Of a stretch of 64,000 nucleotides of DNA, positions 28,570-37,057 are shown piece by piece. The translations under genes and the position numbers were made by a program. Each line of letters starts with the position of its first letter. The stretch's first letter is position 1. The stretch comes from Palsa-883 sp963847615 (GTDB lineage: Bacteria; Pseudomonadota; Alphaproteobacteria; Acetobacterales; Acetobacteraceae): the NCBI GenBank assembly GCA_963847615.1, contig CAWKAN010000026.1, positions 1-64,000 of the forward strand, in the 5' to 3' direction. The notes under the pieces were generated by a model. That model was not told the origin of the DNA, did not search any database, and saw only the letters and a list, made by a program, of their open reading frames with translations.

Positions 28570-29559
28570 ATGAAGCTCAAGGGTCTGCTTGGATCGCTTG
28601 CCAGCGCGGTGCTGCTGTCGGGCGTCGTCACATGCGGTACGGCGGCCGCGCAGTCGGTGACGCTGGATGTCGCCGCCTCGAACACCTGGTGGGGCCAGGT
28701 GCCCATCATGGTCGCGATCGACAAGGGGTTCTTCAAGGAGCAGGGAATCGATACCGAACTGAAGAACATACCAGCTTCCGGCGATCGGATCGCGGCACTG
28801 ACCGCGGGCTCCGTCGCCTTCAGCAATCTCGGCCGAATTGCGGCGATCGTGGAAATGGCACGCGGCAATCAGAGCTTCTATTTCTTTGCGAATATCGATG
28901 ACTCGCCCGGCAACGAGGGATGTTGGGCGCGGCCAGGGTTCGCCGATTTCAAGGCGCTGCGCGGCAAGAAGGTGGCGGCCAACACCTCCGCTGAGATCAC
29001 GATGAACGGGCTTCTAGCCAACGAGGGGATGACCGAGAAAGACATCCAGTTCGTCAATCTGCCCGGTGGTGAGATGGCGGGCGCGCTGGCGAAAGGCGAT
29101 GTCGATGCCGCCTGTGTCTGGCAGCCACTGCTGGACAACGTCATGAAGGGAACGCCGGGCGGCAAACTGCTCGGCACCGACATGGATACGCCCAACTACA
29201 AGAAGTTCGGCACCATGGCCTCCCCCGACATCATGATCATCTCGAGCAAGCTCGTGGCCGAGCATCCGGACCTGGCGCGGAAGCTCGTGCAGGCGATCTT
29301 CAAGGGGGTGGACTACACGAACGCGCATCCCCAGGAGACCGCCGAGACAGTGGCCCACTATTTCCGCAAGACCCCGGAGGAAGTGTTGGCGGCAATAAAG
29401 ACGTTCAAGTATTTCGGCGAGAAGGGCTGGGAGAAGCACATGGCGCTGCACGCCGGACAGATGCAATTCCTGGCACAATGGCTCTACGACAACGGCAAGA
29501 TCCCTGCACTGCCGGCAACCGACAAGTGGGAGAACACGAGCTTCGTCCCGAAGCCCTGA
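28570..29559 (+). CDS. NMT1/TauA-like ABC transporter substrate-binding protein
   Basis: A signal peptide (about residues 1-27, ending TCGTAAAQS) precedes a type II periplasmic binding fold with WWGQVPIMVAIDKGFFKEQG, the typical start of SsuA/TauA/ThiY/NMT1-like proteins; 329 residues. ATG 28570 is supported by a strong AGGAGGGGG site about 10 bases upstream. It heads an operon with permease, ATPase and an M24 hydrolase. The ligand may be an aromatic, purine- or pyrimidine-like compound, an inference from neighbours only. Confidence 0.85.
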   Translation: MKLKGLLGSLASAVLLSGVVTCGTAAAQSVTLDVAASNTWWGQVPIMVAIDKGFFKEQGIDTELKNIPASGDRIAALTAGSVAFSNLGRIAAIVEMARGNQSFYFFANIDDSPGNEGCWARPGFADFKALRGKKVAANTSAEITMNGLLANEGMTEKDIQFVNLPGGEMAGALAKGDVDAACVWQPLLDNVMKGTPGGKLLGTDMDTPNYKKFGTMASPDIMIISSKLVAEHPDLARKLVQAIFKGVDYTNAHPQETAETVAHYFRKTPEEVLAAIKTFKYFGEKGWEKHMALHAGQMQFLAQWLYDNGKIPALPATDKWENTSFVPKP

Positions 29560-29560
29560 T

Positions 29561-30379
29561 ATGAGCGAGGCCGTTCTTCCCGCCGCCACTTCGCCTCGAA
29601 GGGGGCGAAGCTGGCGGTTTCGACATGGCTTGCTGGCGCTCAACATCGCCGCCGTCGCCGGCGTGGTGTGGCTATGGTGGGCGGCGACGCATTTCGGCTG
29701 GGTTGCGCCGATCTTCCTGCCCGCACCCGGCGATGTGCTCCACGCCGCGCGACTGGCCCTGGCGAATGGCGCGCTGCTGATCGATATCGCGGTGTCCGCG
29801 CGCCGCGTGTTCCTCGGCTTCGCGCTCGCCGCGTCCGTCGCGGTCCCGCTTGGCATCGTCATGGGCGTGTGGCGCCCAGCCAAGGCGCTGATGGACCCGT
29901 TCGTGTCACTGCTGCGGCCACTGCCCTCCATCACATGGATCCCACTGACCATCCTCTGGCTCGGCATCGGCGAAGCCCAAAAAATCGGCATCGTGTTCAT
30001 GGGTTCGTGGATCTACATCCTCCTGTACACTTACGAGAGCACGCGGCGCGTGGACCCGCTGCTGCTGCGCGCGGCGCGCAATCTCGGCGCCTCTGATTTC
30101 GCCTTGATGCGGGAGGTGATCCTGCCTGGCGCGCTGCCCGGCATCATCACCGGTCTGAAGGTCACACTCGCCATCGCCTGGTCCTGCGTTCTGACGGCCG
30201 AGATGATCGCGGCCCAGAATGGCCTCGGCGCACTGATATGGCAGGCCAAGGATTGGGGCAATCTGCCTCTCGTGCTGGTCGGCATGCTGTGCATCTCGCT
30301 CACCGTGCTGATCGCCGATTGGCTGATGCTGCGGATCGAGCGGGTGCTGCTGCCCTGGGAACGCAGCCAGCGTGACTGA
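29561..30379 (+). CDS. ABC transporter permease (SsuC/TauC family)
   Basis: This 272-residue inner-membrane protein has about six helices and the EAA-type coupling loop (ARNLGASDFALMREVILPGALPGI). It begins two bases after the binding-protein stop. It forms the channel of the importer with the ATPase encoded next. Confidence 0.88.
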   Translation: MSEAVLPAATSPRRGRSWRFRHGLLALNIAAVAGVVWLWWAATHFGWVAPIFLPAPGDVLHAARLALANGALLIDIAVSARRVFLGFALAASVAVPLGIVMGVWRPAKALMDPFVSLLRPLPSITWIPLTILWLGIGEAQKIGIVFMGSWIYILLYTYESTRRVDPLLLRAARNLGASDFALMREVILPGALPGIITGLKVTLAIAWSCVLTAEMIAAQNGLGALIWQAKDWGNLPLVLVGMLCISLTVLIADWLMLRIERVLLPWERSQRD

Positions 30380-30390
30380 GGGGTAACGCA

Positions 30391-31206
30391 ATGTCTGCCA
30401 TTCTTTCCGCGCGCCCCGTTCTTTCCGCACGCCACGTGAGCAAGGTCTTCGCCACCGACGGGGGACAGCCGTTCGTGGCAATCAAGGATCTCTCGCTCGA
30501 CGTCTTCGAGGGCGAGTTGGTGTGCCTGCTTGGTGCCTCGGGGTGCGGCAAATCCACCATGCTGTCACTGTTCGCCGGCTTCCTGCAGCCGAGCACGGGG
30601 CAGGTCGTGCTGCGCGGACAGCCCATCACCGGCATCGAGCCACGGTGCGGCATGGTGTTTCAGTCCTACGCGCTGTTCCCCTGGAAAACGGTCCGGGGCA
30701 ACGTTGAGTTCGGGCTTAAAATGCAGGGGGTCGGCCGTGCCGCACGCCATGCGACGGCACAGCGCTTCATCGACATGGTCAAGCTCACCGGCTTCGAGGA
30801 CCGCTATCCCGCGGAACTGTCCGGCGGGATGCAGCAACGCGTCACGCTGGCCCGTATCCTGGCGGCCGATCCCGAAGTGTTGCTCATGGATGAGCCATTC
30901 GCAGCCCTGGATGCGATGACCCGGCAGATCATGCAAGAAGAGCTGCTGCGCATCCATGAGGCCAACGGCAAGACCACGGTGTTCATTACGCATTCGATCG
31001 ACGAGGCATTGATCCTCGCCGACCGCATCGTAGTAATGTCCGCGCGCCCTGGTCGCATCAAGGCGACCCTGGCCAATCCTTTGCCGCACCCTCGCCATGT
31101 GTCGGTGCAGCTCTCGCCGGATTACGCGTCGCTGAAGGCGCAAATCTGGCAGCTCGTGGAGGCCGAGCTGCTGGCGCAGGCCGAATTCACCATCCCCCCC
31201 CATTGA
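30391..31206 (+). CDS. ABC transporter ATP-binding protein (SsuB/TauB family)
   Basis: It contains Walker A (GASGCGKST), the Q-loop (MVFQSYALFPW), the signature LSGGMQQR, Walker B (VLLMDEPFAALD) and the H-loop (FITHSIDEA), in 271 residues. It energises the upstream permease. It starts 11 bases after the permease gene and is followed after 10 bases by the M24 gene. Confidence 0.92.
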   Translation: MSAILSARPVLSARHVSKVFATDGGQPFVAIKDLSLDVFEGELVCLLGASGCGKSTMLSLFAGFLQPSTGQVVLRGQPITGIEPRCGMVFQSYALFPWKTVRGNVEFGLKMQGVGRAARHATAQRFIDMVKLTGFEDRYPAELSGGMQQRVTLARILAADPEVLLMDEPFAALDAMTRQIMQEELLRIHEANGKTTVFITHSIDEALILADRIVVMSARPGRIKATLANPLPHPRHVSVQLSPDYASLKAQIWQLVEAELLAQAEFTIPPH

Positions 31207-31216
31207 TCAGGTTGCC

Positions 31217-32374
31217 ATGTCCAAACATGATTTCACCCCAGCGGAATTCGCCGACCGGCTGGCTCGCCTGCGCACCGCCATCGGCGAGGCCGGCCTCGAT
31301 TGGCTGCTGGTGCTGCATCCGGTATCGATCCGTTGGCTGATCGGCCAGGACACCAAGAGCTATACCGTCTTCCAGTGCCTGCCGGTGTCTGCCAGGCCGG
31401 GCAAGCTGGCCATTTTCACCCGCGGCACCGAACGCGCTGAATTTGCTGCCGACACCATGGCCGAGGAGCTGCGCTGCTATGGCGGCGCAGAGCCGGAAGA
31501 TCCGATGCAGGCGTTCGCCCGCTTCGCCGACGAACTCGGCCTGTGCGACGCCAAGGTCGCCATGGAAATGCCCGGTGGCTATCTGCATCCGCAGCATTAT
31601 TTGCAGCTGAAGGCGATGCTGGGCGATGCGCTTGTGCAGGAGTCCTCCGCCCTCGTTACCACGCTGCGGGCGGTGAAATCACCAGCGGAGCTCGCCTATA
31701 TCCGCCAGGCCAGCAACATTGCAGCGATCGCGCTGCAGGCCCTGATCGGGGCCGTGGCAGAGGGCCGTTCGGAGCTTGAGTTGGCGGGCGTTGCCTATCA
31801 CGCACTGCTGAGCAACGGCAGCGGCTTGCCGGCCAGCACGATGAACCTGATGACCGGCGAGCGCAGCGCCTTCGCGCTGGGCTCGCCGACGGAGAGAACG
31901 ATGCGGCGCGGCGACACCGGTCTCGTGGAGATGGGAGCGGCGCGGCGGCGCTACACGGCAACCCTGGGGCGGCAATGGACTCTGGGACCGGCCTCGCAAC
32001 GGCTCAGGGACCTGCATGCGGTGATCCTGGAGGCATCGGATGCATGCCAAAGCGAAATGCGTGCCGGCGTACGCGCAATCGTCCCGCACGAGGCGGCAAA
32101 GCGCGTCGTCGCCCGCGCCGGCCTCGACCAGTATCGGGCCCATACGACCGGGTACGGGATGGCGCCGGGCTTCCCACCCTCGTGGGGGGAAAGCCCCAAC
32201 ATGTTTGGCGGCAGCACCGACATCCTCCGCGCCGGGATGGTGGTCTCGGTCGAGCCGGCCGTTTTTCTGCCCGAGGAAGGGCTGGGCGTACGGCTGATCG
32301 ATAACGTCGTCATTACGGAGACAGGCACCGAATTGCTGTCACGTACGCCGCGCGATCTCATCATCGTCAACTGA
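31217..32374 (+). CDS. Creatinase/M24-fold hydrolase lacking the metal ligands
   Basis: The N-terminal creatinase domain (about 1-140) and a C-terminal pita-bread domain are visible in 385 residues. In metallopeptidases the motif would be DxG..Y.SD; here it is LVEMGAARRRY with no Asp pair, and the ligand His is replaced (TTGYGMAPGFPPSWGE). The final VSVEPAVFL and LIDNVVIT strands are kept. This resembles creatinase and ectoine-hydrolase (DoeA)-type enzymes, which cleave C-N bonds without metal. As the last gene of the ABC operon it probably hydrolyses the imported compound. Confidence 0.7.
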   Translation: MSKHDFTPAEFADRLARLRTAIGEAGLDWLLVLHPVSIRWLIGQDTKSYTVFQCLPVSARPGKLAIFTRGTERAEFAADTMAEELRCYGGAEPEDPMQAFARFADELGLCDAKVAMEMPGGYLHPQHYLQLKAMLGDALVQESSALVTTLRAVKSPAELAYIRQASNIAAIALQALIGAVAEGRSELELAGVAYHALLSNGSGLPASTMNLMTGERSAFALGSPTERTMRRGDTGLVEMGAARRRYTATLGRQWTLGPASQRLRDLHAVILEASDACQSEMRAGVRAIVPHEAAKRVVARAGLDQYRAHTTGYGMAPGFPPSWGESPNMFGGSTDILRAGMVVSVEPAVFLPEEGLGVRLIDNVVITETGTELLSRTPRDLIIVN

Positions 32375-32425
32375 TACCAGCGGCCCAGCACAAGCCGATG
32401 GGTCAAGACTTTGGGCCGCTGGTAT
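32374..32425 (+). terminator. Stem-loop after the transporter operon
   Basis: Perfect 14-bp arms (ATACCAGCGGCCCA and its complement at 32412-32425) enclose a 24-base loop directly after the M24 stop codon. There is no T-run, so it may act with Rho or protect the mRNA 3' end. Confidence 0.45.
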
Positions 32426-32535
32426 GAGAAGGCCGCGAAATCGGACGGGGGCGAGCAGCTGTGCCTCCATGCACCGCGCCACGCCGCCATGGGCAGTCGT
32501 GCGACGACACGCGCGAACGGCCCCCAGCCTTGCTT

Positions 32536-32811
32536 CTACCGCATCGGCCGGCGGTGGAAGCCCGGTTCGGCCGGCGCCTCGGCGAACTCCTCCTCGATAC
32601 TGGTTACCACGGCCAGCCGCGGCCCGCGCCGGCACAGCCGGACCAGCTCCTCGACCGCCGCGGTCTCGCCGGCGATCAGCGCCTCGACTGCGCCGTCTTG
32701 GCGGTTGCGCACCCAGCCGGACAGCCCGGCCGCCTCGGCGCGGGCGATCAGCCAGGCGCGATAGCCAACGCCCTGCACCTGCCCGGCGATGATGAGATGC
32801 TTTGCCGCCAT
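32536..32811 (-). CDS. acyP: Acylphosphatase
   Basis: The 91-residue protein has the phosphate-binding loop GQVQGVGYR with catalytic R18 and the catalytic N36 in SGWVRNRQDG. It hydrolyses acyl phosphates; the metabolic partner is unknown. It lies just downstream of the ATP12 gene with an 8-base gap, likely the same transcript. Confidence 0.9.
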   Translation of the reverse strand: MAAKHLIIAGQVQGVGYRAWLIARAEAAGLSGWVRNRQDGAVEALIAGETAAVEELVRLCRRGPRLAVVTSIEEEFAEAPAEPGFHRRPMR

Positions 32812-32819
32812 GCGCCTTC

Positions 32820-33530
32820 CTAGGCCCGGGTGAGCGCGATCAGGCGTGCCGCAATCGCGATGTCATCGGCGATCGCCTGCCGGCGCGCGGCGGCTGCCGC
32901 ATCCTCGCCCCATTGCTCGACCTGGAACAGCTCATCCAACGCGCCGAGCGCATGCGCGGTGGCCGGGTCGAGACACTGATCGGCCAGCGCCAGCCCGAGC
33001 ACCAGGCTGCCCAGGGCCGGCACCGCGACGCCCAGCGCGGCCAGCGCCCACAGGTCGAGCGCGCCGACCGCGCCGCGCAGCGCCGCGACGTTGCCGCGAT
33101 GCTGGCGGATCGGCGCGATCCCGACGGTGACCCGCAACGTCGCCCCGTGCTGTCGCTCGGCCCAGTCGAGCCAGGGCTGCCAAGCCGCTTCCTGGCGTCG
33201 CACCAGCGTGTCCGGCGCCGTGGCGCGGTAGCACAGCAGGTCGGTCTCGCCGTAGCGCGCGATGGCATCGATGGTCGGCCAGGGATCGGCGGCGATGCGC
33301 CCCTGCGCGGTGCCGGCCAGCCGGGTTAACGGGGTCTCCGCGAAGGACATCTCGCCGCCCTTGCCGCCGCCCGCAAGCTGCCATTCCCCGGCGATCGCGT
33401 GGGCCAGCGTCGCATGTGCGAGACGCAGCGTCGGGCCGCCCGGCAGGTGCATCGGCCTGCCATCCAGCAGGATCGCGTAGCCGCCGTCGACCCGCTCGGC
33501 CGTCGCCTGATCCCAGAAGCGCTTCACCAC
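32820..33530 (-). CDS. ATP12-family chaperone
   Basis: The 236-residue protein has the family hallmarks: KRFWDQA at the N-terminus, ILLDGRPM, a P-T-I-D-IA-RYGETDLLCYRA segment and the C-terminal LDELFQVEQWGED. Homologues in Alphaproteobacteria and mitochondria assist assembly of the F1 ATP synthase alpha subunit. It is downstream of the AsmA-family gene, separated by a short tandem repeat. Confidence 0.85.
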   Translation of the reverse strand: MVKRFWDQATAERVDGGYAILLDGRPMHLPGGPTLRLAHATLAHAIAGEWQLAGGGKGGEMSFAETPLTRLAGTAQGRIAADPWPTIDAIARYGETDLLCYRATAPDTLVRRQEAAWQPWLDWAERQHGATLRVTVGIAPIRQHRGNVAALRGAVGALDLWALAALGVAVPALGSLVLGLALADQCLDPATAHALGALDELFQVEQWGEDAAAAARRQAIADDIAIAARLIALTRA

Positions 33531-33539
33531 CGGGGCAGG

Positions 33540-33652
33540 ATCCGGCGAGCCAGGGGTGGGTGGGCCAGGGTTGGGCGAGCCAGGGGTGGGCGGGCCAGGG
33601 TTGGGCGGGCCAGGGGTGGACGGGCCAGGGGTGGGCGGGCCAGGGTTGGGTG
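33540..33652. repeat. 15-bp tandem repeat between the ATP12 and AsmA genes
   Basis: About seven imperfect copies of GGGCCAGGGGTGGGC fill the gap between the two genes. They would encode LARP-type pentapeptides on the minus strand if translated, but no gene needs them. Confidence 0.75.
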
Positions 33653-33654
33653 CA

Positions 33655-35895
33655 TCACTGGAACAATTTCCTGAGCGTGTTCAAAGGATTGTTGTCGGGC
33701 TTCGCCGGCGTCTGGCCGCTGGCCGGGGCACCGCCGCTCGGCTGGGCGGTCGCGGCCGACGTCTGGCTGAACCGCGCCAGGGCGAGCGGCTCGGCGCACG
33801 GATCGCCGGACAGCTTCTGCTCGATCGCCGAACCGATGATCAGCGCCAGTCCGCCGGTGCCCGCACCCAGCGCCATCTTGGCCGCGGTGCCGACATTGCC
33901 GGTCACCGCGGCGAGCGGGTCCGGCGCGACGGACGGATTGGCGAAGCTGCCGGTGACAATGACCGGCGCGGCGATGGTCGTGCCGGCGACGCCCGCCATC
34001 GGCCGAAGATGCAGGTCGAGCGTCTCGGTGCCGAAGTTCAGTGTGCCACTGCCATCCATGCTGAGCGTGCTGGTATCCAGCCGCAGCGCCCGCAGCGTGC
34101 CGATCCCGCGTGCTGCGTCGATCCGCACGGCGAAGCAGTTCAGCGTGCTCATCCCGGTCATGCGGGCGAGCTTGGTCAGGTCGGTCTTCTGCAGCAACGC
34201 CCCCATCAGCCCGCCGAGCAGCGCGCTGTCGATCTCCCCCTTGGCGACGGCGGCGCCGATCGGGCCACTCAGCGACGCCGCGATGGCATGCGGCGTGTCG
34301 CCGGCGCCGCGCAGATCGGCGCGCAGTTCGAGCGAGCCGCTGGCATAGCCGGGCTTGCCGAGCGCCTTGAGCAGCGGTTGCAGCGCCAGGCCGGGCGCGC
34401 GCAGCGTGAGCGTCACCGGCGGCGTGGCCGGGTTGGCGTCCACCGTCGCCTTCACATCCACCTGGCCGCCAGGGGCATCAACCGTGAGCGGATCGAGGGT
34501 GAGTTTGCCGTCCTTGACCACGGCGTGCAGCTTGATCGACGTGTAGTCCACGCCGCCGGCCCGCATGGCGTCGAGCGCGAGTTGGACATCGGCATCGGCC
34601 AGGCGAAGCGCCTCAAACGGCAGCTTGTCGTCCGGCATCATGCGGCCCGATCGTGCGGCTTGCGCCGCTGGCGGCGCCGATCCGCCCGGCGCCTCGGCGG
34701 CGAGGGTTTTCGTGAGCGCGTCGAGATCGATCTGCCTGGCCGACAGGTTCGCCGTGAGCAGCGGCCGGGCACCGCGCACGACAGACGCCGAGCCGGCCAG
34801 CTCGGCCTGCGGCAGGGTCAGCTTCAGATCGCTGATCGCGAGGCCGTTGCCGCCTTTGGTGTCGACGAGCTTGAACTGCGCCGCGAGGGTTTGCAGCTTC
34901 GGCAGGGCGGTGCCGGCCAGCGGCGACAGCGCCGCCAGGTCGGGAATATCCGCGCCCACGGCGATCGCCAGGCCCCGCAGGGCGGCGGGCTGCGCGACGG
35001 TTCCCTCGGCGGTGAGCCTGGCGCCGGCCGCGGTGACCGCGAGCTTGACCGGCCAGGGCGCGCCGACGCTGCCCATCAAACCAGCCAACGGGCCGGTGTC
35101 GGCGGTCAGGCTGACCGGCGCTCCGTCATAGCTGGCGTCCATCGTCAGGTGCAGCGGTGCGCTCGGCGAGGCCGCCTGCGCGGCGAGGGTCTTCAGGGCG
35201 AGCGTCGTGGTCCGGCCGTTGGCGTCGCGCAGGGCGAGCGTGCCGCCCTCGATCTTCACGCTGGAGAGCGCGATGCTCGGCGGCGGCGCGGTGGTACCGC
35301 CGCCGGGGGACGGCGGGGGCGGCGCGGGCGCGCCGGCACCAGGGAAGCCGATGGCGGCGAACGGCCAGTTCGACTGCCCCTTCGCGTTGGTCTCCAGCAG
35401 GATGTCCGGCTGCTGCAGTACCAGTTGAACGACCTGGATCTGCTTGGACAGCAGCGGAATGAGGGCGATCTGCAGATCAAGCTTCTGCAAGCTGGCCATC
35501 TGCGGGCGGGAGAACCCGGGCGGGTTGCCGAGGCTGACGTCGCTCATCTCCAGCGTCGGCTGCAGCGAGATCGACAGGAAGATGCGCCCGCCGATGGTCA
35601 GCTTGCGCCCGGTGGCTTCCTGCACCGCGACGATGATCTGCGGCTTACGGCTGTTCGGATCGAAGGTCGCGACGAAGACGGCAATGCCGGCGGCCGCGAG
35701 CACCACGACGCCCCCGACGACGAGCGCGATGATGCGCACCAGGCGGCCCCAGCGGTGAGTTTCCGGGCGGCGGGGTGCCGGCTGGGGGGTTGCCGGCTGG
35801 GGAGGTGATGGGCGGGCGATCGTCGGAGCTCCTGCTTGCTGTCCCCTTGGGCTAGCCGCCGCCGGTTCGCTCTGGCGCCCGGGGGGGCGGCGCAT
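33655..35895 (-). CDS. AsmA-family outer-envelope protein
   Basis: This 746-residue protein has a cytoplasmic Pro-rich tail, one membrane helix (about 52-76) and a long periplasmic region with the AsmA N-terminal pattern (GRKLTIGGRI, LEMSDVSLGNPPGFS) and a C-terminal ATGLA-like domain with GTLNFGTETLDLHL. AsmA-like proteins are linked to lipid transport and outer-membrane homeostasis. Its first codons overlap the end of the pseudouridine synthase gene by 44 bases, so the true start may be slightly downstream. Confidence 0.8.
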   Translation of the reverse strand: MRRPPGRQSEPAAASPRGQQAGAPTIARPSPPQPATPQPAPRRPETHRWGRLVRIIALVVGGVVVLAAAGIAVFVATFDPNSRKPQIIVAVQEATGRKLTIGGRIFLSISLQPTLEMSDVSLGNPPGFSRPQMASLQKLDLQIALIPLLSKQIQVVQLVLQQPDILLETNAKGQSNWPFAAIGFPGAGAPAPPPPSPGGGTTAPPPSIALSSVKIEGGTLALRDANGRTTTLALKTLAAQAASPSAPLHLTMDASYDGAPVSLTADTGPLAGLMGSVGAPWPVKLAVTAAGARLTAEGTVAQPAALRGLAIAVGADIPDLAALSPLAGTALPKLQTLAAQFKLVDTKGGNGLAISDLKLTLPQAELAGSASVVRGARPLLTANLSARQIDLDALTKTLAAEAPGGSAPPAAQAARSGRMMPDDKLPFEALRLADADVQLALDAMRAGGVDYTSIKLHAVVKDGKLTLDPLTVDAPGGQVDVKATVDANPATPPVTLTLRAPGLALQPLLKALGKPGYASGSLELRADLRGAGDTPHAIAASLSGPIGAAVAKGEIDSALLGGLMGALLQKTDLTKLARMTGMSTLNCFAVRIDAARGIGTLRALRLDTSTLSMDGSGTLNFGTETLDLHLRPMAGVAGTTIAAPVIVTGSFANPSVAPDPLAAVTGNVGTAAKMALGAGTGGLALIIGSAIEQKLSGDPCAEPLALARFSQTSAATAQPSGGAPASGQTPAKPDNNPLNTLRKLFQ

Positions 35896-36847
35896 GGAAC
35901 CCGAGCGTGCGGAAGGTCTGACGCATATGGAGTGGCAGGTCGGCCTCGACCAGCAGCGTGCCGCCGGCGGGATGCGGCAGGCGCAGCGCGCGGGCGTGCA
36001 AGTGAAGTTTGCCGGACAGGCCGGCGACCCGCGCGCTGAACGCGTCGTTCTGGTCCGGCTCGGCGTATTTCGTGTCGCCCAGGATCGGCGTGCCGAGGGC
36101 GACGCAGTGCACCCGTAGCTGGTGGGTGCGCCCGGTCAGCGGATGCAGCTCCAGCCAGGCGAGTTTCTGCCCGGCGTGGTCCAGCGTGCGGTAGTCGGTC
36201 AGCGCGTGCGCCGCCTCCGCGTCGTTGCGCTCGGCGGCGACGGTGCGCTCGCCGCGCGCCCCCCCGGTGCGGCGCAGCGGCAGGTCGATGCGCCCTTCGC
36301 TCGGGAACGGCCGCCCGGCAACCACCGCCCAGTAGGTCTTCTCCACCGCGCGGCCGCGGAAGGCGGCGGCCAGCTTGCCGGCGACACCCGCGGTGCGCGC
36401 CAGCACCAGCACGCCGGAGGTGTCGCGATCCAGCCGGTGCACCAGCCGCGGCCGGTCGGCGCCGAAGCGCAGCGCATCGAGCAGCGCGTCCAGGTGGTGC
36501 GTGATCCCCGGCCCGCCCTGCACCGGCAGCCCGGGCGGCTTGTTCAGCACGATGAGCTGGTCGTCGCGGTACAGCACCGCGCGCTGCAGGTCCTTGGCGG
36601 TGTTCGGATCGATCTCGAGCACCGGCTTCGGCGCGGCGGGCGGCGCCGGCAGCGGCGGCACCCGCACCGCCTGGCCGGGCGCCAGCCGGGTCGCCGCGTC
36701 CGCGCGTTGCCCGTCCACCCGCACCTGCCCGGTGCGGCACAGTTTCTGGATCGCGCCCTGGGTCAGCCCGGGGAAATGCCGGCGGAACCAGCGGTCCAGC
36801 CGGATCTCCGCTTCATCGGCCGATACTGTGTGCAAGGCGGCCGTCAT
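35852..36847 (-). CDS. RluC/RluD-family pseudouridine synthase
   Basis: An S4-like RNA-binding domain (about 10-65, LDRWFRRHFPGLTQGAIQKL) precedes the catalytic domain with HRLDRDTSGVLVLA, whose Asp is the nucleophile, and PLTGRTHQLRVH. The 331 residues are normal for RluC, RluD and related 23S rRNA enzymes; which uridine is modified cannot be told. ATG 36847 is chosen because a longer in-frame extension runs into an inverted repeat. Confidence 0.88.
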   Translation of the reverse strand: MTAALHTVSADEAEIRLDRWFRRHFPGLTQGAIQKLCRTGQVRVDGQRADAATRLAPGQAVRVPPLPAPPAAPKPVLEIDPNTAKDLQRAVLYRDDQLIVLNKPPGLPVQGGPGITHHLDALLDALRFGADRPRLVHRLDRDTSGVLVLARTAGVAGKLAAAFRGRAVEKTYWAVVAGRPFPSEGRIDLPLRRTGGARGERTVAAERNDAEAAHALTDYRTLDHAGQKLAWLELHPLTGRTHQLRVHCVALGTPILGDTKYAEPDQNDAFSARVAGLSGKLHLHARALRLPHPAGGTLLVEADLPLHMRQTFRTLGFHAPPPRAPERTGGG

Positions 36848-36930
36848 GTTCGCTGGTTCGATCCAGATGGCGCGTTGCGTTGTTCCAAACAGCCGCTGAA
36901 GTGGCAGGCAGGTGCTGGCACGGTCAACAT

Positions 36931-37049
36931 TCTCCCCCTCCCCTTGAGGGAGGGGGTCGGGGGGGAGGGGTCTACCTGGCACGAACCTCCAGGGGATCCC
37001 GGGCGCCAACCCCTCCCCCCAGCCCCCTCCCTCAAGGGGAGGGGGAGAG
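36931..37049. repeat. Inverted repeat between rluC-type gene and rarA
   Basis: Arms of about 40 bases at 36931-36971 and 37009-37049 pair almost perfectly (26 perfect pairs, then a 2-base mismatch, then more). The core CTCCCCCTCCCCTTGAGGG is shared with the inverted repeat at 52135-52284, so both belong to one dispersed family. Confidence 0.8.
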
Positions 37050-37057
37050 TAAGCCCA

